Both the position numbers and the translations under genes were made by a program. Shown in pieces: positions 12,306 to 22,640 of a DNA stretch of 64,000 nt. The notes below the pieces were generated by a model. It saw nothing but the letters and a program-made list of their open reading frames with translations, did not search any database and had not been told where the DNA came from. Numbering within the stretch: position 1 is the stretch's first letter; every line of letters starts with the position of its first letter. The stretch comes from Mesostigma viride (lineage: Eukaryota; Streptophyta; Mesostigmatophyceae; Mesostigmatales; Mesostigmataceae): positions 1,483,638 to 1,547,637 of the forward strand of contig RPFO01000127.1 of NCBI GenBank assembly GCA_009746045.1. The letters are read 5' to 3'.

Positions 12306-15300
12306 TGCTTCAAGGCCAACCAAGGTAGCCACCAGGCCGCCCATGTCTACCGTGTGCGCCACTTCCGTGCGGCCGACGGCACCATGCATCACCGTCGTAT
12401 GACGGACGAGGAGTGGGCGGAGCATCAGCGACAGAGGGATAACGGGCACCCAGCGGGCGCCGATGCGGGGGCCTCCCCTGCCAAGTCCTCCGAGGCTTCA
12501 GCAGTGGCAGGCGCCAGTGGCGGGGAGCCCCCTGCAGTGACGGAGATGCGCAAGAGCATGGAGGAGCTGCGTATCAACTCACCAGCAGAGGCCGTGCAGG
12601 TGGGTGACGTTGCTAGTGGGTACTGGATCACGCTTGGGTTGCCCCCATCTTTTTCAATTCACCGCTCCTGCAATTACCTCTCTCGCCACTACTGTACCTT
12701 TCCCCGATATACCACGGGACGTTTCCGTCGTAGTTCATAACCCTCTGCCCCCATTTACACGCGTCCCTTTCTGCTGCCATGTCGCCACTATGCCACCTAA
12801 GCTCCCTTTGCGCCACTCCCTGCCGCTATGCCATTTGAGTCACCATGCCACTCCCTGCCAGCATACCAGCCGGGTCGTCCTTCCCTCGCCTCCGACTCTA
12901 TGAAACGACGCCACGACGCCACTATGCCGCTATGCGACGCCCCGACCACCGACCCGGTGCCAATCCCTTGCGTGCCGCTGCGCCACTCCCCTGCTATTCC
13001 TTTGCTATTGTTGGTGACGGTTGGTGGCATCGTGTCCATTGCAAGGGAGTGGTGCAGTGGCCAGCGAGGGATTGGCCTCGAGGGGTCACCGAGGGGCATC
13101 GAATACGGACCGGCCACTAGCTCCCCCCGACACTGTTGCCACTACGCCTCCCCCTCGTTATGGACCTTGATGCCACCCCCTCTCCACCAATACTATACCA
13201 CCGCACTGCGCCTCCCCCGCGTTATGGACCTTGATGCCACCCCCTCTCCACCATTACTATACCACCACACTACGCCTCCCCCTCGTTATGGACCTTGATG
13301 CCACCCCCTCACCACCAATACTATACCACCGCACTACACCTCCCACTCCCTCACCACCGGCAGCTCCTCAAGGCCTCCCACGACGTCAACGAGATCGTCG
13401 CCGCCAATGACTTTCTCGTCGCGTCCGCCAAGGCCGCGAATGCGGCCGCCCACGCAGCGCAGCAAGCGGGGGAGGGCGCGGCGCCCGGCGGGGGCAAGGC
13501 GTGTACTGTTTTTAGCGAGCTCCTGGACGGTGACGTGGCGGGCGCGTGGCACCAGCTCCTGTCGGCCAGTCGCACGCTGTTTGACTCAACGGGCAAGACG
13601 TTTGACCAGGTAGGGACCATGTAGCGATGGGCGACAAGTATAGGTACGATTAGGAACCCGCAACGTGACCCTATCCAGGTAGGGAGGGACAAGAGGTGCG
13701 GGCAAGGCGTGTGACCAGTACAGGTAGCGGCAAGAGGTGTGGGCAAGGCGTTTGGCCAGGTAGGGGGGGGTAAGAGCTGCGGGCGAGGCGTCTGACCAGG
13801 TAGGCATGCCCATGGCTTTCGGAGGTGCGTGCACGCCCGTGAGTGACAGCCCCGACATGCTGAAATGATTGGCTGAAACGGCATTCAATACCCCCCTGCA
13901 GAAGCTGGCATTACATACGTCCTCTCTATCCCTCCTGCCGGTGGTTTGCCTTTCCTGTCTGCAATTGGCATCCTTTATCATCACTAGCTCGTAAATTATT
14001 TAGTAGATTGTTGTATACCTGTTAGCAGATTGTTGTATATGCCTGCTGTTGTCATGTACGATTGTGTGATATTTTTGCTCCGGCGGTGATAGTGATACCT
14101 GTGCCCTCGTGCCCCCCTGCGCCAGGTGCCCATCACGCACGCCAGGGATTCCTGCGATGCCGCGTGGCATGCCATCTTCGCGCACTTTGCAAAGCAAGAA
14201 GCAACCGGCCACGATGGGCACGGGGGAAGTCATGCAGCCACCGGCTGTCACGCAGGGGCCCAGGCCAGCAAGTCGGGGGCTACTGGCACCAGTCACCGGC
14301 CAACCTCTGGTGGCACCCACCGATCCACCCCAGGGAGCACCGGGGCGGCGACACATGGCGGCAGCGGGGGGAGTATAGCGCGCACCACCTCGGGCGGCAC
14401 TAGCGGCGCGGCTCCGCGGCGGCAGAGCTCGATCGGCAAGTCTGCGCCGGGCAAGCACGGGGGCGTGGACGAGACGAAGCGCAACGAGGCGGACGTTCTG
14501 CTGCCGACGCTACACGTGGCGGCGCTGGTGGCCGCGATGCCGCCGCTTGCAAAGGTGGGGACGGGATGTATATGGAGCGGCAGGTTAGTGGAGATTGGGC
14601 GAATATGCACCTGGTGAGTGCGCAGTATATATTGGGAGGCGGGTATCCACTTTCGAGGAGGAACCGCTTGCCGTACGGTGGCCCATGGGCCCCAGCCACT
14701 CAATCCCCGTACGGTGGACATGGAGGCCAGGATGGAACCACACGACCATCTATGCCTCCGGCACACGTATGTTGTGAGCGAGATGCGTGGGTTCTGCGAT
14801 GGCGTTTGGTGTACGATGTGTCGTGCCGGGTACTGTTTTGATGACGGAGGCGAGACGTGTGCACTCATGCACACGCCGGCAAGAGTCTTGCAAGGCCGTT
14901 GTAGGGTGCCGGGACATTGTGCAGGTGCTGCTTGAAGGCATCGTTGGTGCAGGAAGACAGCTCTGTTTTTAGATCCTTCAGCAGGCAGCTTCTTGCACTT
15001 GGGGCGCCAGAGATGGGGCAGTAGCCGGGCCAAGTGGTCACACTATGGGGCCTCGGACAGCTATGTAATAAGGTTATGGCACTCCCAGGCAAGCACGTTC
15101 ATCGGGAGTCAACCTCCAGTCTGGGCCTTCTATGAGCTGCAGTACACCACAACAAGCCATCCCGTGCATGCGCTGGCATCCGCTGTGAAAGGAACGACTG
15201 GCATATGCAACCCAAAAGCCCCCCGCCTGTTGCGCACTTCCCACACCCACAGATGAAGCAGGACCCCGCATCCGTCAACGACCTATCGGCCGAGGACGAG

Positions 15301-16084
15301 GATGAACTGATCCGTTCGCTGGGTGCAGTTCTGGAGCCGCGCATGCCCATGTCCGACGTGCACCCGCCCCCGCGCGTGCGCGACTGGATTGAGAGCGATG
15401 ACGCGACCAAAGGCGCGCAGGCGTTGCGGCGGATAGCGAAACACGCGCGGGCGGTGGGCGATACCTCGGCGGCGGTCAAGCTCCTCATGGGTGCTGCGCT
15501 CATGTATGGGGAAGGTGTGTGGCCGTTGGAGTTGAATGTGGGGACGATGCACTGCTGTTAGTGATTGCGGGTGATGTGTTGTGGTGGCGCGTATGGCCGA
15601 TGATGTATAGGCATGTGGCGCTGGGGTTACGTGTGTACGCAAGCCAGCACAAGATGGCATCTGTTTCTTGGTACAGGCTTTTGGGTGACTTTTGCAACTA
15701 TGGTACATGTACACTAGGGTGGCGTCCTTTTTTTTTTGCAGTGAGGTTGCCATGGTGTGGTGCTGCAGGTGTGGAATGTGTTCGAATGTGAACCCCTGAG
15801 TAGCCACTCATGCTTAAGCTTTGGGCGGCGGGCCATTCCAATGTCGCAGGCGTGGCGTCTATAAATGCCAAATGTAGTGTACAATATGCGTGAAGGGTTA
15901 CATTGGACCATGGGTATCCACTCGAAGCCATGACATGACCGGAAATTTTTTCTGTCGCCGTTCCACGTCTGTTGGATTTCTCTTGCATCGCATCGCAGAT
16001 GCCGGAGCTGATTTGAAAAAGACGGTGAAGACATGGAGAGATGAGTGCAAGACATTCTTTGAGGCTCGGCATGCGGAGCCATAG
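12306..16084 (+). CDS. Hypothetical protein, 3' five exons (5' partial)
   Basis: Five plus-strand exons join in frame with GT-AG introns: 12306-12599, 13364-13609, 14126-14554, 15253-15514 and 15999-16084 (stop TAG). They give the C-terminal 438 residues. The phases agree (0, 0, 0, then 1). The first exon encodes a charged segment (HVYRVRHFRAADG, then RRMTDEEWAEH) and an Ala/Ser-rich linker. The second is a helical Ala-rich stretch (SHDVNEIVAANDFLV to LLSASRTLFD). The third starts helical (CDAAWHAIFAHFAKQEA), passes through a long Gly/Ser/Thr/His linker and ends with LLPTLHVAALVAAMPPLAK. The fourth has an acidic patch (SAEDEDELIRSLGAVLE) and a helix (ALRRIAKHARAVGDTSAAVKLL). The fifth ends WRDECKTFFEARHAEP. 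I do not recognise the family. The helical exons faintly recall the C-terminal region of plant CW-type zinc-finger proteins, which I do not assert. The upstream intron is longer than 12.3 kb and is made of the satellite. Confidence 0.75.
13141..13350 (+). repeat. 64-bp intronic tandem repeat, ~3 copies
   Basis: The phrase GTTATGGACCTTGATGCCAC recurs at 13157, 13221 and 13285, a period of 64 bp. It is followed each time by CCCTC(T/A)CCACCA and a CTATACCACC block. The array lies in the intron between the exons ending 12599 and starting 13364, and its degenerate last copy runs into the acceptor CACCACCGGCAG. The unit itself carries no AG at the equivalent position. Confidence 0.85.
13591..13806 (+). 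repeat. Tandem repeat of exon end plus 5' splice site
   Basis: The end of the exon finishing at 13609 (GGGCAAGACGTTTGACCAG, then GTAGGG) recurs in the following intron. It appears at 13700 (GGGCAAGGCGTGTGACCAG, then TACAGG), 13741 (GGGCAAGGCGTTTGGCCAG, then GTAGGG) and 13781 (GGGCGAGGCGTCTGACCAG, then GTAGGC). The last three copies are spaced 40-41 bp. Two of the extra copies keep a usable-looking CAG|GTAGG donor. The true exon end is taken as 13609 because it keeps the frame to the next exon at 14126. Confidence 0.8.
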
Positions 16085-16314
16085 GCTTATGGGCAACCTA
16101 GAATTGGTCTGAGGAGAATCTATATTTCTACGTAGGACAGAAGGTTGAACATGTCCGATACATGCTGGTCTGCACTGACTTGCAAAGTCACAAAACTATG
16201 ATAATTATATGTTTATACATCGACAGCATGCTGTCAAATTGCGCTATTATTTCCATGCAGATCTGTGACATGCTTCCGCTCATGTTTTATGAAGTTGTTA
16301 TTTAACTAATATTA

Positions 16315-16702
16315 ATGAAGCACATATCTCTGTAACTCCGTTGGAAGCATATGTAACACATATCCCTGAGAAGGGGCATATGGTTTTTAATACATTAAAA
16401 ATTAAAATTAAATTATAACATGCCTCCGTGGGGAGGTCATGTAGCACATATTTCATGATGGATGGGGTGGAGGAAGCCGCGTGATTTTAATACATTCTGA
16501 GCTAGAACCTGCAGGTGGAGGATGTAAACTGCACGTACCTACACTGGGTCCACGAGGTGCATGCACCTGCACCACCATGATGTATCATACCTAAATTAAG
16601 AGTCCGGCCTAGCTGGCATGGGGTGGAAGATGATTATGACTAGGAAATGGCTAGGGCATGGCGTCTCAGCAGAGAGTGACTCTCTGTATATGGGCAAATT
16701 AA
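16315..16702 (-). mobile_element. LINE 3'-UTR fragment with a nested second tail
   Basis: On the minus strand this matches the 3' UTR seen at 40135-40490 and 21136-21475 (shared blocks: ACTCCGTTGG, GAGAAGGGGCAT, AATACATTCT, CTCAGCAGAGAGTGACT). It is a 5'-truncated LINE 3' end. Inside it an 88-bp piece at 16397-16484 is flanked by a perfect 12-bp duplication TTTTAATACATT (16385-16396 and 16485-16496). The inserted piece is a second, different LINE tail (CCTCCGTGGGGAGG hairpin plus an AATTAAA-rich end) that matches 52420-52510 in inverse orientation. No coding capacity. Confidence 0.75.
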
Positions 16703-16703
16703 C

Positions 16704-16781
16704 CCACGTGTTTTTTTACAACGCGATGTATCGCGTTGTAGGGTTAGAACGCGATGTATCGCGTTGTAATCTGACACGTGG
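16704..16781. repeat. Short palindromic element (MITE-like)
   Basis: A 78-bp segment begins CCACGTGT and ends ACACGTGG, so its ends are inverted repeats. It contains two copies of a near-perfect palindrome, ACAACGCGAT-GT-ATCGCGTTGT at 16718-16739 and a shorter AACGCGAT-GT-ATCGCGTT at 16748-16765. It sits directly after TTAAC. A related segment in inverse orientation lies at 21777-21816. No ORF. It could be a MITE, or one end of a larger TTAA-targeting element. Confidence 0.6.
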
Positions 16782-17646
16782 CAAACCTATTAAACATGCG
16801 ATTTTTGGTCTGAAACTTTCAAGATAGGTCAGAAACATCTCATAGAATTCAAGAAAAAATCCTGGTATTTTTGGTATTTTTTTTGTGACAGCTGCAAACA
16901 AATATGTACCACTGAAATCAGGCATTTTCGCGGGACGAAGGTGAAGACGACGGCGATGGCGGCAGGTAGATCTCGCCAGTTTTCGCGCGAATTTCAGTGG
17001 CTGTTGGGTAGCACGACCATGATGATGCGTTCAAAGGTTGATAATTAGGTTTCTACGAGTTTGTTGAGGTACTGGGGCAAAGGAAACGTAGTTTTTTCCA
17101 GTTTCTCACCCAACTTTCATGCGGAAACCCTGGAAACCGGCATACATATTATTACGTCAAGACTCGGGTCTGCTGCGGCACCATGCTTGGTATTTCCATG
17201 GTGTTTCGACTTCTTAACACATGTTTATTCATTCCGAACGCCCGGACTCTCGGCTAAACCGAGATTTGTGCAGACTTTTATTGGGTAGCTCCGGGCATGA
17301 TGGTGCCTGCAAATAGCGTAAGGCGTGACCGTGGCTATCGCTACGGTGTGCTGTATTTTCCTGGAAATGGCCTCTGCCACCGGCTCAATAGTGCTTGCAG
17401 GCGTAAGTATATCGTGTTTCTACCTAGTTTCTGCCAGTTTTCCACTTATTTCTACCGACCTCTGCCCAGCCTCTCTAAGACCGCCATCCTACTCGACGTT
17501 GCTTGCATGTCAGCCATAGCAGGTTGCAGTTGTGCAGTATTTAGGTGCTGTATACGTCGTCAAGCCGTGCATATATCGTGAGGATTGGATGTTGATGGTT
17601 TATACTGCGTTGATTGTGCAAGAAGATCAGCTAGGTGCCCATAATC
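16782..17646. other. AT-rich spacer upstream of Penelope-like ORF
   Basis: About 860 bp without a convincing gene. It contains short open frames only and may include 5' sequence of the Penelope-like element, because no 5' boundary can be fixed from the one full copy here. No GIY-YIG endonuclease motif was seen in any frame. Confidence 0.4.
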
Positions 17647-20400
17647 ATGGTGTATAATCATGTGTCGTGCTCCCCAGCTGATCTGCAAGTCCCCCGTTCC
17701 CATGCCACTAGTCTGCGAGGCCTTCTCTCACGTATCATTCGGCACCGTGTCAATGGGAATGCAGATGCACTGCGTCCACGCCGTTTGCTGATCTCACCTT
17801 TCATTCATGCTGCGATGGATGAGCTGTGTTTGCCACACATTCTGCATTTGCCGCAAGTGCAGGCTGCGATGCCGCTCGTGGTGCGCAACACTTTCGGCAC
17901 TCCCATTGCCGCCTGGCATTACTCTCCCACCTTGGGACAAATGGTTTTCAGCAACGGGAAGGTCAGCCGCGATACAACGCCCACCGAGCTGGCCACCATC
18001 TTGGCAGGGCCCTGCCCCTGCCAACAACAACGGTATTTCAAGTACCTTGATCCCACCTCACAGCACGTCATGACCGCTGACCTCAGCATCCTGCCGAGCC
18101 ACACGCTTGTAGACCTTTTTGCCAAAGGCACCAAGTTTCGGCCGTGGGTCCAGCGCACGTGTGCCAAAGAGGTGAATGCACTGCTCTCCACATCACTGCG
18201 CAAATTCTGCAATGCCATGAGCACGGACCTACAGCTTGCTCCCCTTGCCATGGAACCGTGGTTTCGCGCCGTCATTCACGAATGCAATGCACGTCTCACC
18301 AGGCTTGATTACCGTCTCCAGCAGGTCCACCGCACCACCTGGCTCAACACCACAGATAAAGCACTTCTTGACCACTTCAAGCAGGACTTTATCATCACGT
18401 GTGTTGACAAGAGTGCCAACAACTTTGCTTTCATATGCAAGAAGCACTACCTTGCTACTTTGCAACACGAGTTGGCGTCCAGCCCTACCTATGTTCAGCG
18501 TGCACAGTCCACCGCCAGTATCACTGCTGCTCATCGGGCTTTTCTGCACAGCCAAAACATTTTTGCTCGGGCATTCCTTAAGCGGCAGCGACGCGCCACC
18601 ACCACTACGTTCCCATATCTGTATCTCACTCTTAAGCTGCACAAAACTCCTGTTGCTTTGCGCACCATTGCTGCGTCGCATTCAGCCCCACTGATGCCTC
18701 TCTCGAAACTCATCTGCCATGCTTTGAATGCTCTTCTCCCCGAAGCCAATGCATTATGGGTGGAGGTGCTGTCGAATGCCGGGTATGAATGCGCTGGTAG
18801 TTGGATCGTCATAGACTCAGCCCAAGTACGCCTACGCCTTGCCGCCCTTAGCCGTTCTAAGACAGCAGCAGAGAAACGTATACCTATGCCCATAGCCACC
18901 TATGATTTCACCACTCTATATACCACACTAGATTTGCACGATTTGAAAGCTCGTTTAGATAGCCTCCTTACTCGTCTGTATGCACGTAGGCCTCACGGGC
19001 GCAACCACCTGCACGTGCGTGTTTCTCAGACCAAGCCCACGGCAACGTGGCTCTCAGGGATCGCGGCAGGTGCTATCGTGCGGGATGGTTATAATTATAT
19101 TATCACGAAGGCTGACCTTGTCCATTGGATCTCTTATCTTGTTGATAACACCTTCATCTGTTTTGCGGGCAATGTATACCAACAAGCTATCGGCATCCCT
19201 ATGGGCACTAACTGTGCCGGGCTCCTTGCAAACCTCTATCTATACACTTATGAGCTTGCATTCATGGAGAATCTCATTGCCTCAAACGATGATGTTCTCA
19301 TCAGGCGTTTTATCCATACATGTCGATACATTGATGATGTCATCGCTTTCGACAACCCTGATTTCGCAACCCATTTGTATATCACCGCTGGTCTGCCTGG
19401 CATCTACCCGCAAGCGTCCCTCACATTAAAGCTCACGTCGGAGGATACTCATTGCAATTACCTCGATCTTAACATTACCCATAACAAGAAGGGCTGGCGT
19501 ACGGCTGTCTATGATAAGCGCAAGGATCCTAAATACCAGCAAATTCCTTTTATTCGTTACCCCGATATTCACAGTCTCCTTTCCCACACAGCAAAATATG
19601 GTGTTGTTCTTTCTCAGTTACATCTTTTTTCCCGTCTTTGTTCTTATCGTGTTGATTTCATCACGACTCTTGTTGAACTCTTGCAGCGTTTATTGGTCAA
19701 AGACTATGACCGAGCCATTATGCTCCGTCAAGTCCGATGTTTTTTGCAACGTCACCCACATCTGTTCGGTGCTGCCCCTTGGCACAAGCTCTACAAACAG
19801 GTCGTGGACCGGCTGGATCGCATAGTATCTCCGCACATCTGAACCCTGTGATGCCAGATCTCCTTTGCGGCCGTTCCGAGCTTGGCACTGGATTCGTTGT
19901 CCACATCGTCGCGTCGCTGCCGCAACACGATGTTTTCTGGCATCCGCGGGCTTTTGGTTCCCGCCGCACATTTGAAAGTGCTGTCCTCCGGCTTTTTGCC
20001 TTTGCACCGTGTGCAGTTCTTGGACGGTTGGAATCATGGCATGGCTAACGTGATGACTGACTAGCTAGACCTTTTCAGTGGTTTTCCATTTGCGGGTATT
20101 TCCTCGTAAATGGTGGGAGAGCGATCGCAGCAATGGTGCTCACCACTAGACACTCCCGGCCAGTTAGGCCAGAAACACACGCCCTGATCAAGCATGCTGT
20201 TTCCGGCCCCACCGTCTAGGTCATCTAGTCGCTCCACACGTAAGCCAGCCATAATTTCAATGCACAAGGATACACATTTCCATCACCATTCATCTTCATC
20301 ATCCTGAACGACTCGAAAACGCGGAAAAGATAACGGCAGGCTCGAGCTACCATGGTCCGGATTCTCCCGATTTCTGGCCTGCGCTGGTTGTCTCTTTGAT
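17600..20400 (+). mobile_element. Penelope-like retroelement, long copy
   Basis: The RT ORF plus about 560 bp of 3' flank form a repeat. Its 3' part is found again on the minus strand at 48192-49295, and the extreme 3' end again at 52511-52625. The two longer copies stop matching at about 20400 and 48192, just after the shared GACAACCAGCGCAGGCC block (minus sense), which sets the 3' boundary. The 5' boundary is uncertain and is placed only approximately before the ORF. Confidence 0.7.
17647..19842 (+). CDS. Penelope-like reverse transcriptase
   Basis: A single uninterrupted frame of 731 codons from ATG at 17647 (the frame is open a little further upstream) to TGA at 19840-19842. RT motifs in order are: motif A TYDFTTLYTTLDL near residue 420, motif B AIGIPMGTNCAGLLANLYLY near 520, motif C CRYIDDVIAF near 562, and motif D CNYLDLNI near 605. 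The YIDD box is intact. The N-terminal ~300 residues carry the HVMTADLSILPS and LFAKGTKFRPW blocks usual in this RT group. A C-terminal helical region contains FSRLCSYRVDF. The GIPMGTNC type of motif B is typical of Penelope-like RTs common in protist and invertebrate genomes. No GIY-YIG endonuclease domain is visible, so the element may be endonuclease-lacking or 5'-incomplete. There are no stops or frameshifts, so the copy is probably young. Confidence 0.8.
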   Translation: MVYNHVSCSPADLQVPRSHATSLRGLLSRIIRHRVNGNADALRPRRLLISPFIHAAMDELCLPHILHLPQVQAAMPLVVRNTFGTPIAAWHYSPTLGQMVFSNGKVSRDTTPTELATILAGPCPCQQQRYFKYLDPTSQHVMTADLSILPSHTLVDLFAKGTKFRPWVQRTCAKEVNALLSTSLRKFCNAMSTDLQLAPLAMEPWFRAVIHECNARLTRLDYRLQQVHRTTWLNTTDKALLDHFKQDFIITCVDKSANNFAFICKKHYLATLQHELASSPTYVQRAQSTASITAAHRAFLHSQNIFARAFLKRQRRATTTTFPYLYLTLKLHKTPVALRTIAASHSAPLMPLSKLICHALNALLPEANALWVEVLSNAGYECAGSWIVIDSAQVRLRLAALSRSKTAAEKRIPMPIATYDFTTLYTTLDLHDLKARLDSLLTRLYARRPHGRNHLHVRVSQTKPTATWLSGIAAGAIVRDGYNYIITKADLVHWISYLVDNTFICFAGNVYQQAIGIPMGTNCAGLLANLYLYTYELAFMENLIASNDDVLIRRFIHTCRYIDDVIAFDNPDFATHLYITAGLPGIYPQASLTLKLTSEDTHCNYLDLNITHNKKGWRTAVYDKRKDPKYQQIPFIRYPDIHSLLSHTAKYGVVLSQLHLFSRLCSYRVDFITTLVELLQRLLVKDYDRAIMLRQVRCFLQRHPHLFGAAPWHKLYKQVVDRLDRIVSPHI

Positions 20401-21135
20401 GTGTTGTTAGCATCTTGCCACCATTTGCTAGCATGCATTCCAGCGTCATCTTTGCCTGCATGTAAGCTCATGGATCACTCAACCTATCCAAGCCTTGCAT
20501 TACACGTGCCTCTTTCTTTCAGTATTGCACGCGTTATGGAATGAAAACCCAGCACCTCCATTCCCACGAGGCATGTGCTCAACACGTTGTGAGAGTGGAT
20601 GATGCTTTGGCTATGGCTGCCTGATTCAGTCATATTAGGTCATCCAGTCATGATGTTTGATGCATGTTTGATGCTGTATAACTTATACAACGCCTATGTT
20701 CAACGTTTTGACCCTCCAAGCTCACTATGGCCCCGTTTATGGGGCTCGGGTCGTTGCGTAATGTTGTCAAGGGCTCTCATGTTTCCCACTGCGTTGTACT
20801 GCGTTGTAATTGTGATGCTAATGAAAAATAGCTCCAGTGGCCCAATGGGCCTGAGTTTTGTTTCACAGAGCCTGCATATATGTTGCCCATAGCTCGTGCA
20901 AGAAGCCAGATTTTTTTCATGAACCATTTGTGAATAAGCACATGACTTGTGACCTAGGGTCAAGAAATCGCGGTCATGGTCAGACCCCCCTGTATTCAAA
21001 CCAGTGTATCTCTCTAATGAATAAGCATTTTGTAGGTCTGAGTAGCTCAAAAAATCCTTTGATTTATGGGCTTTCAGGAAAGTATATACATGACCATGAA
21101 AAAAAATTTTCCTTAGGTGCTATTGAATTGAATTG
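20401..21135. other. Spacer without recognisable genes
   Basis: About 730 bp of intergenic sequence between the Penelope-like 3' end and a LINE 3' UTR. Only short open frames occur and none resembles a known domain. Confidence 0.4.
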
Positions 21136-21475
21136 AATTGTAACATAACTCCGTTGGGAGTATATGTAGCACATAGCCCAGAGAAGGGGCACATGGCCTA
21201 TCATACATTCTAAGCTACTTCCTGCAAGGGTGGGAATGTAAACAACACTTGCTCTAGGTGCACTAGGGCACCTGCAACACCCAGAGTTTCAGGCAACACC
21301 CAGCTAAGGGGAGCCTGTCATAGGTGGGGAAGATCAGCACAGCTATACAAAAGCTAGGGCATGGCTTCTCAGCAGGGAGTGACCCCCTGCATGGGCACGG
21401 CATAATTAAATAAAGCTAGGTATCATCTGGAGGGTGGCTCATCATAGGCACACATGTACATGACTAAAAAGGCTG
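21136..21475 (-). mobile_element. LINE 3' UTR and tail
   Basis: On the minus strand this segment closely matches the 3' UTR of the large L1-like element at 40135-40490 (shared CATAACTCCGTTGGGAGTAT, TATGTAGCACATAGCCC, TGTAAACAACACTTGCTCTA and CTCAGCAG(A/G)GAGTGAC blocks). It ends in an AATTG-rich tail at about 21120-21140 preceded by the hairpin ACTCC-CAAC-GGAGT. Decayed ORF1 sequence of a LINE lies directly upstream in the same orientation (21547-22222), with no RT sequence between. Confidence 0.75.
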
Positions 21476-21546
21476 GTCTAGGCTGGTATAGTGCCTGTAG
21501 TAGGCGGGCATGTACAAGGCCACTGTCTATCTATTCTACACTACTG

Positions 21547-22222
21547 CTGCTGTATTCCCCTAGGCTGGGGCTGCCGGAGTCGCTGGGGCCGCGGTGGTCG
21601 AGGGGGTCGCGTGCCAGGGCTTGTGGCCGACGTAGATGTCCGCCCCCTTCCAGTACACCGGCTGGCCCGCCTTGGTCTGCCGGAGCTGGAGGTAGGTCGG
21701 CCATAGCTCCCGTCGCCGTTGTTGCTGCGCCAGGGTCAAGTCGTCGTTAGGTGCTATACGCGTTCTAAAAAAAGCTTACAACGCGATATATCGCGTTCTA
21801 ATTAAAAAAACACGGGTTAAGCATGGCTAACTACCACTGCATCATCCGCTTGTGGCAGAGGTAAATATTCCGGCCACAGGCCGCGTCGCTGCTGCTGCTG
21901 AGCGGGGGTTAGGTCGTCGTCCAGCGTCCAGGTGAGGTCATGCAACGTCTCTTGCGACGAGAAAGGAACCGCTGCTTGTCCTCAGGGGAGGGGAAGGTGA
22001 GCATGACTGGTGGGAGAGCAGCCTAATGTCCCATGAGTGGGGAAGGCGGTGGCACCCACGCAGTTCTACCTCACCTACCAGGCCCATGAGGGTAAGGAGC
22101 TGGTCCTTGAGCTCGTCGGCAAGGGTGGTTGACGTCTCACCTGGCTTCTGGGGGAAGCGACGCAGCACCACCCGGCAGGAAAGCTTACCTAAGGTCCCGC
22201 GAGTTTGATTCCCGCCACGCAA
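21547..22222 (-). pseudogene. Decayed LINE ORF1 (RRM/CTD type)
   Basis: Minus-strand translation, with frameshifts and stops, gives CRVVLRRFPQKPGET, LVGEVELRGCHRLP, PPVMLTFPSPEDKQRFLS and DDDLTPAQQQQRRGLWPEYL, then after an interruption DDLTLAQQQRRRELWPTYLQ and KAGQPVYWKGADIYVGH and an Ala/Pro tail ending in a stop at about 21547. This order (RNA-recognition-like block, then a basic RR.LWP..L domain) is that of LINE ORF1 proteins. The DDLT.AQQQ block occurs twice, on either side of the palindromic insertion at 21777-21816. The ORF is not functional. Confidence 0.65.
21777..21816. repeat. Palindromic element, inverse copy
   Basis: Contains the near-perfect palindrome ACAACGCGAT-AT-ATCGCGTTCT followed by AATTAAAAAAACACGGG and TTAA. 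Read on the minus strand it starts TTAACCC(GTGTTTTTTTA), matching the start of the element at 16703 (TTAACCCACGTGTTTTTTTA) apart from a 2-nt indel. It interrupts the decayed LINE ORF1. Confidence 0.6.
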
Positions 22223-22640
22223 ATATCAACGAGACAACATAGATTATATACACCAATTTGTGTCAACAAAACAAGCGGCATGCATTCAAAAATATATCAA
22301 TCAGTTAGACGTCCGGGTAACAAAATCTCAAAACTTCCATGGTTGCCACTAGTAAAACACAGTGCCTAAGTAACTCTACGCAGCTTTGCGTAGAGGGTGA
22401 CTACATTCTGATTGCGTAGAGGGTGACTACATGGACAACATGAGGGATGCCGCTCCATGCTAGACGAAAGCTTCCTGTCTCGTATGTCCAAGCAAGTTCC
22501 AAAGCACATACTTGCCTTCTGGCATGAACGGTTAACTCCGCTGCCCGCATCTAGCATTCTTCCTATCTATAACCCATGATTTATTCCAATAGCTCTCCTT
22601 GCGCAGGGAGCGACCTTGGTAAGTAGCAGCATCACGACGT

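Noticed and set aside
177..12328. Dozens of open frames on both strands with HPSLPFPP/CSYRDEVF and GARIPHHGSYKV repeats
   Set aside because: They come from a ~66-bp DNA satellite whose length is near a multiple of three. Frames break wherever the C or CA run changes length, and both strands are equally open.
16703..21816. A definite 5.1-kb piggyBac transposon
   Set aside because: No transposase is present, and the 78-bp left element already has its own inverted ends. Kept only as a possibility in the findings.
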